This document shows, one piece after another, positions 41,354 through 49,613 of a stretch of DNA of 64,000 nt. Position 1 is the stretch's first letter; every line of letters begins with the position of its first letter. The position numbers and the translations under genes were made by a program. Under the pieces are notes generated by a model. That model had not been told where the DNA came from. It saw only the letters and a list, made by a program, of their open reading frames with translations, and ran no database searches. The stretch comes from Actinopolymorpha pittospori (lineage in GTDB: Bacteria > Actinomycetota > Actinomycetes > Propionibacteriales > Actinopolymorphaceae), in the NCBI RefSeq assembly GCF_014873875.1, contig NZ_JADBEM010000001.1, positions 4,526,001 to 4,590,000 of the forward strand. The letters run 5' to 3'.

Positions 41354-43434
41354 TCGGGGCGGGGCGAGGGGTTGGTGGTGACCGCGCGCAGCAGCGGCCG
41401 GCTGAGCTCGCTCGCTCCGACCACGGCAGCCAGCCCTCCGACCACCGTGGCGGCAAGCGTCACGAGCGCCGTGGGTTCGAGTGGGTTGGCCAGGGCGAAC
41501 GGCGCGGCCATCACGACCCCGGTGAGGAGGGAGCCGCCGCCCATCACGACGAGCGGCACCAGCGTCTCGCGGCGGCGGGCGGCGTCCAGGACCCTCAAAG
41601 GAGTGCCCGCCAGCCGCAGCAGAGCGAAGGTCTGCCGACGGTCGAGGACCGAGGAGACGCCGCTGATGCCGGCGCTGACCGTCCCGATGAGGAACGACGC
41701 GATGAGGACCGTGAGCGCGCCCGTCCGGATGTCGAGGAGCACCTGCATGCCGCTCCGGTCGGCGTCGGCCGGGGACGTGAAGTGTCGCCCGGGTACGAGT
41801 CCGGCGAGCGCCGTACGGGCCTGGTCGACCCGCTCCGCTCCACCGTGCACGGTCACGGTGACCATGACGAGCCGGTCGTGGCCGGCGTCGCCGCTGTCGT
41901 TCGCGCCGTCGCCACCGCGCTCGTCCGGCGGTTGGAGCGCGGCTCCGGGAACGTCCCGCAGTCGCTGGCGCGCCTCCGCGCTGACGGCCTGCACCTGCTG
42001 AGCTGGCACGGCGGCACTCAACTGTTCGATGGGGGAGTCGGCGACGACGCTCGCCGCCGGACTGAGCAGGACGGTGAACCCGGCGACGAATCCGGTCAGT
42101 GCCACGCCGCTCACGGTCCGCCAGGCCGACCGGGGATCGTCGACGAGCCGGCGACCCGCGAGGAGACCGGCCGGTCGGCGGGCGGCCGCCGCGGTCAACC
42201 TGCCGATGAGGGCGACCACCCAGGGGCCGACCAGGTTGATCGTCCAGAAGCCGAGTCCCAGCAGGGCGATGATGACTGCCTTCCCGGTCGACCCCCAGCC
42301 CAGGACCACCTTGCTCGCGACGAGGAAGGCCACGATCGCGGCGGCGAACGCGAGCAGCCGCACCATGCGCAGGCCGGGCGGAGTTTCGCGGCGAGCGACA
42401 CCCAACGGGCTCACCACCACCCGACGCAGCCCGACGATCGCACTGACGCCGACCAGCAGGGCGACGGCGACCACGGTCGCGAGGACGATGGGGAACCCGA
42501 CCCAGAGGTCGGAGAACGCCCAGGTGCCGCCCTCGATCCGGATCTGGGCGAGGCCGGGAATCATGGCCAGATAGAGAAGGACACCCGCGACGGCCCCGCC
42601 GAGCGCGGTCAGAACCGATTCCGTCACCGTCATCGCGACCACCTGACCCGGTGTGGCGCCGACCAGTCGGAGGGCGGCCAACCGCTGGTCGCGCCGCGCC
42701 ACGGTGAGTCGGGCGGCGGCACCACCGAAGACCAGCAGCGGTACTCCGAGGAGAATGGTCGCGATGACGGTGAAGACCTTGTAGGTCCCGGCAATCGCGG
42801 AGGGTTCGCCCTCCTGGAACGACGCGATGGGAGTCGGGTCGGACGAGCGCTCGACCGCGGTCTGTTTGGGGGCCCACATGGCCGGGTCGGTCGATGCCCA
42901 CCCGACCACGGCGACGAGTTCACCGTCGTGCACGAGCGCGGCTTGGCCCAGGAGGCCGGTGGGGTGAGCCCGAGTGGTCCGTTGGGCGTCCGGTGACGCG
43001 GACGCGGAGCCGAAGCGGTTGGCGAGTTGGTTCGCGGGCAGGCTCGCGGCCAGCCGGGCGAGCGCCGGCGACATCCAGACCTCGCCCGGTTTGGGGAATC
43101 GCGGCATACCCGGCGGAGTGGGCAGTGCCTGGTGGTTTCTCGCGGCGCCGGCCGGACGGTCGAGTGCCGCCAGGTCGATCACGTTGATCTGCTTGCCCCG
43201 TACGTAGTCGACCGAGGCGGCCTCGATCGCCACGGCGTCCCCGGACGCGGCGGGGGTGCCCGGATGGCGCCAGGTTTCGCGGTCCGCCCGGTGGTCGAAC
43301 GCGACGTTCGCCGCCGCGGCGGCGAGCAGCAACGCGGTCGACAGCGCGACAGCGGCCGCCATCAACCCGGCGCCGAGCAGACCACGCGCACCGCCCGCAC
43401 GAAGGAGGCGCAAGGTGAGGTTGACACTGGTCAT
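41350..43434 (-). CDS. FtsX-like ABC transporter permease
   Basis: A 694-residue MacB/FtsX-type permease. Helix 1 (GLLGAGLMAAAVALSTALLLAAAA) is followed by a ~170-residue external domain, then helices with the FtsX signature (LLVFGGAAARLTVARRDQRLAALRLVGATPGQV), and a duplicated second half (ISGVSSVLDRRQTFALLRLAGTPLRV). Such mechanotransmission permeases work with the ATPase encoded just upstream (overlap ATGA at 43431-43434). Role likely in export or lipid/peptide extraction. Confidence 0.88.
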   Translation of the reverse strand: MTSVNLTLRLLRAGGARGLLGAGLMAAAVALSTALLLAAAAANVAFDHRADRETWRHPGTPAASGDAVAIEAASVDYVRGKQINVIDLAALDRPAGAARNHQALPTPPGMPRFPKPGEVWMSPALARLAASLPANQLANRFGSASASPDAQRTTRAHPTGLLGQAALVHDGELVAVVGWASTDPAMWAPKQTAVERSSDPTPIASFQEGEPSAIAGTYKVFTVIATILLGVPLLVFGGAAARLTVARRDQRLAALRLVGATPGQVVAMTVTESVLTALGGAVAGVLLYLAMIPGLAQIRIEGGTWAFSDLWVGFPIVLATVVAVALLVGVSAIVGLRRVVVSPLGVARRETPPGLRMVRLLAFAAAIVAFLVASKVVLGWGSTGKAVIIALLGLGFWTINLVGPWVVALIGRLTAAAARRPAGLLAGRRLVDDPRSAWRTVSGVALTGFVAGFTVLLSPAASVVADSPIEQLSAAVPAQQVQAVSAEARQRLRDVPGAALQPPDERGGDGANDSGDAGHDRLVMVTVTVHGGAERVDQARTALAGLVPGRHFTSPADADRSGMQVLLDIRTGALTVLIASFLIGTVSAGISGVSSVLDRRQTFALLRLAGTPLRVLDAARRRETLVPLVVMGGGSLLTGVVMAAPFALANPLEPTALVTLAATVVGGLAAVVGASELSRPLLRAVTTNPSPRPD

Positions 43435-44327
43435 CGACGGCCCCCCGGCACGGCCATCGGCCCGTCGCCGGTCGCGAGCAGCCGGCCGTCGCGGACCTCG
43501 ACCGTGCGGTCGCAGGCCCGGGCGACCTGCGGATCGTGGGTCACCACCACCAGTGCCGCGCCGTTGCGCCTGGTCGCCGACACCAACAACCCCATGGTCT
43601 CCTCACCGGTCGCCTGGTCGAGGGCACCGGTGGGCTCGTCCGCGAACACGACCGAGGGTTCGGTGACGAGCGCGCGGGCGAGAGCGACACGCTGGGCCTG
43701 GCCGCCGGAGAGTTCACCGGGACGGCGTTTCTGCAGGCCCGCGAGCCCGAGTGGTGCCAGCCAGCGCTGGGCCTGCTCCACCGCCGTACGCCGAGCCACC
43801 CCACCGAGCATCAGCGGCAGCGCGATGTTCTCCTCCGCCGGAAGCTCCGGCAGCAACTGCGCGAACTGGAAGACGAACCCGAACCGGCTCCGCCGCAGGT
43901 GACTGCGAGCGCGTTCGCTCATGGTGTCGACGCGCTGGTCCGTGCCGCCCTGGTCACCGGCGTGGAGGACGACTTCACCGGTGTCCGGGCGCATGATCCC
44001 GGCCAGGCAGTGCAGCAAGGTCGACTTGCCCGATCCGCTCGGTCCCATGATCGCGACCGACTCGCCGCGCGTCACGGTGAGGCTCACGCCGTCGAGTGCG
44101 ACCGTCGTTCCGAACCGTTTGACCAGTGCGTGCCCGGACAGTGCCGGACCGGACAGTGCGTGCCCGGACAGCGCCGGACCTGAGTGCGCCCAACCGGACT
44201 GTTCCGCCCCCGGTCGCGTCGGGACGGGTCCGCCCTGGACGGGACGGGGGAGGGGAGGGAACTGGTGCGGTGACTGGTGCGGTGACGGGTACGGCGCCGG
44301 GCCGCTCGCCTGGAGGTTGGGGTCCAT
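43431..44327 (-). CDS. ABC transporter ATP-binding protein (MacB/LolD-like)
   Basis: A 298-residue ATPase: Walker A GPSGSGKST at 95-103, Q-loop FGFVFQFAQLLPELPAEENI, signature LSGGQAQRVALARAL and Walker B VVFADEPTGALD. The first ~68 residues are an unusual Pro/Gly/Ser extension that includes two 10-residue SGPALSGHAL-type repeats coded by a 30-bp tandem repeat. I chose the ATG at 44327 because GGAAG lies 10 nt upstream; the frame is open to 44498. Coupled to the permease. Confidence 0.88.
   Translation of the reverse strand: MDPNLQASGPAPYPSPHQSPHQFPPLPRPVQGGPVPTRPGAEQSGWAHSGPALSGHALSGPALSGHALVKRFGTTVALDGVSLTVTRGESVAIMGPSGSGKSTLLHCLAGIMRPDTGEVVLHAGDQGGTDQRVDTMSERARSHLRRSRFGFVFQFAQLLPELPAEENIALPLMLGGVARRTAVEQAQRWLAPLGLAGLQKRRPGELSGGQAQRVALARALVTEPSVVFADEPTGALDQATGEETMGLLVSATRRNGAALVVVTHDPQVARACDRTVEVRDGRLLATGDGPMAVPGGRR
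44126..44185 (-). repeat. 30-bp tandem repeat in the ABC ATPase N-terminus
   Basis: Units begin at 44126 and 44156 and differ at few positions, coding SGPALSGHAL-like decapeptides before the ATPase fold. Confidence 0.75.
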
Positions 44328-44523
44328 GCCGGCGAGTCTTCCGGCGGGAGCGGGCCCTCCGCGTCGCCGGCAAGGCGCGTCTGCGCGCGCCTCCGTCGGC
44401 GTCGGGTCGCCTGGGCGGTCATACCTGAGACGTACGGGACCCCGGGCCCTTCCTGCGGATCTTGGTCGGCCGCGGGCGCGGATCACCCGCTCACCCATCG
44501 ACCCTGATCGGCAGGGCAGGCCC

Positions 44524-44529
44524 TAGACT
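44524..44529 (+). promoter_or_regulatory. guaA -10 element
   Basis: TAGACT, 37 nt upstream of the guaA GTG, which has its own GGAAGG. A clear -35 is not seen. Confidence 0.4.
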
Positions 44530-44566
44530 CGCCAGGGTCAGGTGCAGCGCCCGTCGGAAGGCCATC

Positions 44567-46135
44567 GTGACCGATCACGATCTCGTTCTCATCGTCGACT
44601 ACGGCGCCCAGTACGCCCAGCTCATCGCCCGCCGGGTTCGCGAGGCGCACGTCTACTCCGAGATCGTCCCGCACACCATGCCGGTGGCGGAGATGCTGGC
44701 CCGTGGGCCGAAGGCGATCATCCTGTCCGGTGGACCCCAGTCCGTCTACGCCGAAGGCGCACCGCAGGTCGACGCCGCGCTGTTCGAGGCCGGAGTTCCG
44801 GCGTTCGGCATCTGCTATGGCTTCATGGCGATGGCCCAGGCCCTCGGCGGTGAGGTGCTGCGCACGGGCCAGTCGGAGTTCGGCCGCACCGTGGTCACCG
44901 TCGACGGGGCGGGCTCGACGCTGCTGGGCGACCTGCCCGGGCAGTTCCGGGCCTGGATGTCCCACGGCGACGAGGTGACGAAGGGGCCGATCGGCTTCGC
45001 CGTCACCGCCAGTTCCGAAGGAGCCCGGGTGGCGGCCTTCGAGGACGTCGACCGCGGGCTGGCCGGAGTGCAGTGGCACCCGGAGGTGCTCCACTCCGAA
45101 CACGGCAAAAAGGTGCTGGAACGCTTCCTCTACGACATCGCGGGCGCACGTCCCACCTGGACGATGGTCAACATCGTCGAGGAGACCGTGACGGCCGTCC
45201 GCGCCCAGATCGGCGACCGGCACGCCATCTGCGGCCTGTCCGGCGGGGTCGACTCCGCTGTGGCCGGCGCGCTCGTCCAGCGCGCCATCGGTGACCAGCT
45301 GACCTGTGTCTTCGTCGACCACGGCCTGTTGCGGGAGGGCGAGGCCGAGCAGGTCGAGCGCGACTTCGTCGAGGCCACCGGGGTGAGCCTGCGGGTCGTC
45401 GACGCCTCCGACCAGTTCCTCGGGGCGCTGGCCGGTGTCGAGGACCCGGAGACCAAGCGGAAGATCATCGGCCGGGAGTTCATCCGGGTCTTCGAGAAGG
45501 CCGCCCGCGAGATCGTCGAGGACGCCGGCACCCACGGTGAGTCCGTCGACTTCCTGGTGCAGGGCACGCTCTACCCCGACGTCGTGGAGTCCGGCGGTGG
45601 TGAGGGCGCGGCGACGATCAAGTCCCACCACAACGTGGGCGGACTTCCGGACGACCTGGAGTTCTCCCTCGTCGAGCCGCTGCGGGCGTTGTTCAAGGAC
45701 GAGGTACGCCAGGTCGGCGAACAGCTCGGGCTCCCGGCCGACATCGTCTGGCGCCAGCCGTTCCCTGGTCCGGGTCTCGCGATCCGGATCGTCGGTGCGG
45801 TCGACTCCGACCGCCTGCGCATCCTGCGGGCGGCCGACGCGATCGCGCGGGAGGAACTCACCGCCGCGGGTCTCGACCTCGACATCTGGCAGTTCCCGGT
45901 CGTGCTGCTCGCCGACGTCCGTTCGGTCGGCGTCCAGGGCGACATGCGCACCTACGGGCACCCCGTCGTGCTCCGGCCGGTGACGAGCGAGGACGCCATG
46001 ACCGCCGACTGGGCCCGACTGCCCTACGACCTGCTGGAGAAGATCTCCACGCGCATCACCAACGAGGTCCGCGAGGTCAACCGGGTGGTGCTCGACGTGA
46101 CCAGCAAGCCGCCGGGCACCATCGAGTGGGAGTGA
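44567..46135 (+). CDS. guaA: GMP synthase (glutamine-hydrolysing)
   Basis: Amidates XMP to GMP with glutamine and ATP. A 522-residue protein with a class I glutamine amidotransferase domain (nucleophile C83 in FGICYGF; WHPEV His-Glu pair), an ATP pyrophosphatase loop SGGVDS at 225-230, and the C-terminal dimerisation domain ending KPPGTIEWE. The GTG at 44567 has GGAAGG six nt upstream; an upstream extension is non-conserved. Together with guaB this completes guanine nucleotide synthesis. Confidence 0.96.
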   Translation: MTDHDLVLIVDYGAQYAQLIARRVREAHVYSEIVPHTMPVAEMLARGPKAIILSGGPQSVYAEGAPQVDAALFEAGVPAFGICYGFMAMAQALGGEVLRTGQSEFGRTVVTVDGAGSTLLGDLPGQFRAWMSHGDEVTKGPIGFAVTASSEGARVAAFEDVDRGLAGVQWHPEVLHSEHGKKVLERFLYDIAGARPTWTMVNIVEETVTAVRAQIGDRHAICGLSGGVDSAVAGALVQRAIGDQLTCVFVDHGLLREGEAEQVERDFVEATGVSLRVVDASDQFLGALAGVEDPETKRKIIGREFIRVFEKAAREIVEDAGTHGESVDFLVQGTLYPDVVESGGGEGAATIKSHHNVGGLPDDLEFSLVEPLRALFKDEVRQVGEQLGLPADIVWRQPFPGPGLAIRIVGAVDSDRLRILRAADAIAREELTAAGLDLDIWQFPVVLLADVRSVGVQGDMRTYGHPVVLRPVTSEDAMTADWARLPYDLLEKISTRITNEVREVNRVVLDVTSKPPGTIEWE

Positions 46136-46159
46136 CGCGGCCCGCGGAACGCCTTCCCC

Positions 46160-46171
46160 TACGATGATCCC
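46160..46171 (+). promoter_or_regulatory. leaderless-type -10 element of the alcohol dehydrogenase gene
   Basis: TACGAT (46160-46165) followed by 6 nt and the GTG start. There is no Shine-Dalgarno sequence. Confidence 0.5.
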
Positions 46172-47236
46172 GTGCGGGCCATCGTCTACGACAACTTCGG
46201 CGAACGTCCCCGGATCCGTGCGGTGCCCGAGCCGAAGATCGCTCCGCATGCCGCGCTGATCGAGGTGACTGCGACGGGTGTGTGCCGCAGTGACTGGCAT
46301 GCCTGGCAGGGCCATGACCCCGATGTCAGCCTGCCCAACGTCGGCGGGCACGAGTTCGCCGGCGTGGTGGTGGAGGTCGGTGCGCAGGTTCGAGGATGGC
46401 GGCCCGGCCAGCGGGTGACCGCCTCGTTCATCGGCTCGTGCGGGCAGTGTCCGCAGTGTGCCGCCGGCGCGCGGCAGGTCTGTGAAAACCAACGGCAGCC
46501 CGGATTCACCTACTGGGGTTCGTTCGCCGACCTCGTCGTCGTCGACCAGGCCGACGTCAATCTCGTCCTGCTCCCGGACTCGCTGGACTTCGCGACCGCC
46601 GCGACCCTCGGATGTCGGTTCGCCACGGCCTTTCGTGCGGTGCTCCGTCAAGGACGGGTTGCGGCGGGCGACTGGGTGGCGGTCCACGGTTGCGGCGGAG
46701 CCGGCCTGTCCGCCGTGATGATCGCGGTCGCTGCCGGTGCACGGGTGATCGCGGTCGACGTCTCACCGGCCGCGCTCGAACTCGCCCGCGAGCTCGGCGC
46801 CGAGGAGGTCGTCGACGCCTCGATCGCCCAGACGACGGCGAAGGAGGACCCAGGAGCGATCGGGACCGTCGTCAGCGACCTCGCCGGAGGCGGCGTAAGG
46901 CTCTCGCTGGACTGTCTCGGCTCACCGCAGACCTGTGCGGCGTCCGTCCTCAGCCTCGCGCGCCGGGGGCGCCACGTCCAGGTCGGGCTCCTCCCCGCCG
47001 GGCCCACGCCGATCCCCATGGACCGGGTGGTCGCCTTCGAACTCCAGATCCTCGGCAGCCACGGCCTCGCCGCGCACGACTATCCCGCGATGCTCGGGCT
47101 GATCGAGGCCGGAAGGCTGCGTCCGCAGGAACTGATCCGGCGGCGGATCGGCTTGGACGGCATCCCCGACGCGTTGGCCGAGATGAGTTCGGCCACGCCC
47201 GCGACGCCCGGCGTGACCGTGGCCCTCCCGCGCTGA
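46172..47236 (+). CDS. zinc-dependent alcohol dehydrogenase
   Basis: A 354-residue medium-chain dehydrogenase. Catalytic zinc ligands C38, H60 and E61; structural zinc cysteines C90, C93, C96 and C104; the NAD-binding turn GCGGAGLSAVMIA and acidic VIAVDVS (NAD preferred). The VCRSDWHAWQGHDPDV opening is the alcohol dehydrogenase family signature. It starts 36 bp after guaA but has its own leaderless-type promoter. Substrate unknown. Confidence 0.9.
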   Translation: MRAIVYDNFGERPRIRAVPEPKIAPHAALIEVTATGVCRSDWHAWQGHDPDVSLPNVGGHEFAGVVVEVGAQVRGWRPGQRVTASFIGSCGQCPQCAAGARQVCENQRQPGFTYWGSFADLVVVDQADVNLVLLPDSLDFATAATLGCRFATAFRAVLRQGRVAAGDWVAVHGCGGAGLSAVMIAVAAGARVIAVDVSPAALELARELGAEEVVDASIAQTTAKEDPGAIGTVVSDLAGGGVRLSLDCLGSPQTCAASVLSLARRGRHVQVGLLPAGPTPIPMDRVVAFELQILGSHGLAAHDYPAMLGLIEAGRLRPQELIRRRIGLDGIPDALAEMSSATPATPGVTVALPR

Positions 47237-47320
47237 CCGTCACTTCTGCTCTGACCGTGGCCCGTCCGCGCCGACCGGCGACGGTTGGCGCGGATCTGCG
47301 CGGCGCGGAACACTGGGCGC

Positions 47321-48304
47321 ATGCCTGAGTCGACAGCCCAGTCCACGCAGACCACGAGCCCCTCGTCGTCCGGCACCGCCCAGTTCCGCCGGGAGACCAG
47401 TGCGAAGGGTGAGTTCGTCCGGCAGGCCAACAGGTTCACCGAGCGGATCACCGCCGACGGATCGTCGGGCCGGAAGGTCGAGCCGGGCCGATACCGACTG
47501 ATCTGGTCGCGGGCCTGCCCGTGGGCACACCGGGCGGCCATCGTGCGGCGGCTGCTCGGCCTGGAGGACGTGATCTCGCTCGGGACGGTCGATCCGATCC
47601 GGGACGAACGCGGTTGGCGGTTCAGCCTCGACCCAGACGGCCGCGATCCGGTGCTCGGCGTGGAGTTTCTCTCCGAGAGCTACCTCGCGACCGACCCCGG
47701 CTACGAGGGACGGGTGACGGTTCCCAGCCTGGTCGACGAGCGGTCCGGCCTGGTGGTGACCAACGACTACCCGAGGATCACGCTCGACCTGTCCACCGAG
47801 TGGAAGGCGTTCCACAAGCCGGGCGCTCCCGACCTGTATCCCGAGGACCTGCGCGCGGAGATCGACGAGGTCGCCGACCTGATCTTCCACGACGTCAACA
47901 ACGGCGTCTACAAGTGCGGATTCGCCACCACGCAGGACGCCTACGAATCGGCGTACGACGCGCTCTTCGCCCGGCTCGACTGGCTCGAGGACCGGCTGCG
48001 TGGTCAGCGGTACCTGCTCGGTGACCGGTTGACCGAGGCCGACGTCAGGTTGTTCACGACGTTGGTGCGCTTCGACGCGGTCTACCACGGCCACTTCAAG
48101 TGCAACCGCAACAAGATCACCGAGATGCCGGTGCTGTGGGCCTACGCGCGCGACCTCTTCCAGACACCTGGCATCGGAGAGACTGTCGACTTCGACCAGA
48201 TCAAGCGGCATTACTACGGGACGCATCACATGATCAACCCGACGGGCGTCGTCCCCAAGGGGCCGGACACCTCGGGTTGGACCACGCCGCACGGGCGCGG
48301 CTAG
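47321..48304 (+). CDS. glutathionyl-hydroquinone reductase-like (Xi-class GST)
   Basis: A 327-residue homologue of YqjG/GS-hydroquinone reductases, with an N-terminal thioredoxin fold carrying the catalytic C66 in SRACPWAHR and a C-terminal helical domain with YLLGDRLTEADVRLF, RFDAVYHGHFKCN and HYYGTHHMINPTGVVPKGP. Those enzymes reduce glutathionyl-hydroquinones; in actinobacteria, which use mycothiol, the thiol partner is probably different. AACACT lies 6 nt before the ATG and no strong ribosome-binding site is seen. Convergent with the PNPOx gene (2 nt between stops). Confidence 0.88.
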   Translation: MPESTAQSTQTTSPSSSGTAQFRRETSAKGEFVRQANRFTERITADGSSGRKVEPGRYRLIWSRACPWAHRAAIVRRLLGLEDVISLGTVDPIRDERGWRFSLDPDGRDPVLGVEFLSESYLATDPGYEGRVTVPSLVDERSGLVVTNDYPRITLDLSTEWKAFHKPGAPDLYPEDLRAEIDEVADLIFHDVNNGVYKCGFATTQDAYESAYDALFARLDWLEDRLRGQRYLLGDRLTEADVRLFTTLVRFDAVYHGHFKCNRNKITEMPVLWAYARDLFQTPGIGETVDFDQIKRHYYGTHHMINPTGVVPKGPDTSGWTTPHGRG

Positions 48305-48306
48305 GC

Positions 48307-48795
48307 TCAGGCGCCCTGGCGCGCGCGGACGAGGTCCTCGACGGCCTTCGGGATGGTGGTCTCGAAGTCCAGCAACTTCGCCCAGTCCGGCTCGACCGTG
48401 ATGCGGACCATCTGGTCGTAGAGCGCGCGGACACCGGACTCCCAGTCGGCGAACTGGTCCGGCTCCAGGACCTTCCTGGACGCAGCGACGTACTCGTCCG
48501 GAACGCCGTCGACGAGTTCGAGGCTCGCGGCTCCGCGGACCAGCAGCACCCGCGGGGGGAAGCCCTGGGTGTCGATCGTGATCGCCACCCGCGGGTTCTG
48601 CCGCAGTGCGCGCACCTTCGCCGACTTCGGCACGGTGAACATGAGGAACCGCAGGCCGTCCCAGACGAAGCCGATCGGGATCACCCGTGGATCCCCGTCG
48701 ACTCCGACGTAGGCGAACCTCGCCGGAATCGCGGACTCCAGAAGCTCCTGGGAGATCGGCGCGCTCATGACGTCGGCGACCGTCCGCGGATCCAT
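48307..48795 (-). CDS. PNPOx/flavin-reductase-like split-barrel protein
   Basis: A 162-residue protein of the pyridoxamine-5'-phosphate-oxidase/F420-binding split beta-barrel family. Features: RFAYVGVDGDPRVIPIGFVWDGLRFLMFT, VPKSAKVRALRQNPRVAITID and VLLVRGAASLE, the usual flavin/F420-binding strands. ATG at 48795 has GGGGAGGA five nt upstream; an ATG at 48840 with AAGGA upstream is a possible alternative. Actinobacterial members bind F420, FMN or heme; the ligand is not evident here. Confidence 0.8.
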   Translation of the reverse strand: MDPRTVADVMSAPISQELLESAIPARFAYVGVDGDPRVIPIGFVWDGLRFLMFTVPKSAKVRALRQNPRVAITIDTQGFPPRVLLVRGAASLELVDGVPDEYVAASRKVLEPDQFADWESGVRALYDQMVRITVEPDWAKLLDFETTIPKAVEDLVRARQGA

Positions 48796-48992
48796 GCTCG
48801 TCCTCCCCGTGCTGGCGTTCGTCACGTTGTCCCTTTTCATGTCAGGTCCTTCTCGTCTCGGCGGCTTTCTTCGGGCCGCCCTCGAGGGAGGGACGGAGCC
48901 GCCGCCGCGATTTCGACAGCCAGGGCCACCGAGAGCGCGAAGTATTTTCGAGAGCCTTTTTCTGCCCGGTGACGGAGTGGTTCGGCGGAACG

Positions 48993-49030
48993 CGAAAGCG
49001 CGGGTTCCACGTATGGAACCCGCGCTTTCG
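48993..49030. terminator. 17-bp perfect hairpin
   Basis: CGAAAGCGCGGGTTCCA and its exact complement flank a 4-nt loop, one of the strongest stems in the window. It lies 39 nt past the PspC stop on the minus strand. Confidence 0.85.
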
Positions 49031-49068
49031 AAGGTCAGGTCGGACTGCCGCCGTCCGCCGACTCAAGA

Positions 49069-49275
49069 CTAGGCCGTTCCCTCTTCGGGGATGATGATCC
49101 AGGCGGCGATGTAGACCAGGATTCCGGTGCCGCCGAGGACGGTGAGGGCGGCGAGAGCCAGTCGGACGATCACCGGGTCGACCCCGGCGTACTGCGCCAC
49201 GCCGCCGCAGACACCGGCGATCATGCGCTCGTTCTTGGTGCGGACGATCTTCTTGTAGGACGCTGTTTCGCTCAT
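49069..49275 (-). CDS. PspC domain protein, small
   Basis: A 68-residue single PspC domain: KNERMIAGVCGGVAQYAGVDPVIVRLALAALTVLGGTGILVYIAAWIIIPEE, with the GVCGGVA motif and one membrane helix ending in IIPEE. PspC proteins are envelope-stress sensors. It is the distal gene of the minus-strand cluster, separated by 119 bp from the next gene. ATG start. Confidence 0.88.
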   Translation of the reverse strand: MSETASYKKIVRTKNERMIAGVCGGVAQYAGVDPVIVRLALAALTVLGGTGILVYIAAWIIIPEEGTA

Positions 49276-49394
49276 GTCTTAATTCTCATTGGTTCGGGTC
49301 ACCGCGACGATCCGGAAACGTCCCGATGCCTCCCTGACCTGACCCCTGCCGTGGTAGGGGCATCCCTGGTACGGCGGGCCGGGGGCAGGCGCCG

Positions 49395-49613
49395 TCAGGT
49401 GCGCCGGCGCTGGTTCCGGCTGCGCTGCACCGAGACGGCCACGCCGATCAGGCCGGCGCCGATCAGGATCGTCGGCAGCAGCCAGCCCAGGTCGGCGAGT
49501 CGAAGCTGGCGCGACTCCACGAGGAGCCAGCCGAGTGCGATCCCGCAGCACACGATCCCGGCCACGAGGGACGAGACGTTCGCGCTGCGCCGGTGAGCCT
49601 TCTGCCTAGCCAC
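49395..49613 (-). CDS. small two-helix membrane protein
   Basis: A 72-residue protein with a basic N-terminus, two membrane helices (VSSLVAGIVCCGIALGWLLV and LGWLLPTILIGAGLIGVAVSV) and a basic Arg-rich tail. Family not recognised. The start overlaps the end of the large PspC/LiaF-like gene by 8 bp, so it belongs to the same transcript. Confidence 0.7.
   Translation of the reverse strand: MARQKAHRRSANVSSLVAGIVCCGIALGWLLVESRQLRLADLGWLLPTILIGAGLIGVAVSVQRSRNQRRRT

Noticed and set aside
41023..42996. 657-residue plus-strand frame opposite the ABC permease
   Set aside because: Composition is Gly/Asp/Arg/Glu rich without hydrophobic segments or motifs; it mirrors the permease.
44483..46687. 734-residue minus-strand frame opposite guaA
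   Set aside because: guaA is unambiguous on the plus strand; the mirror frame has no recognisable domain.
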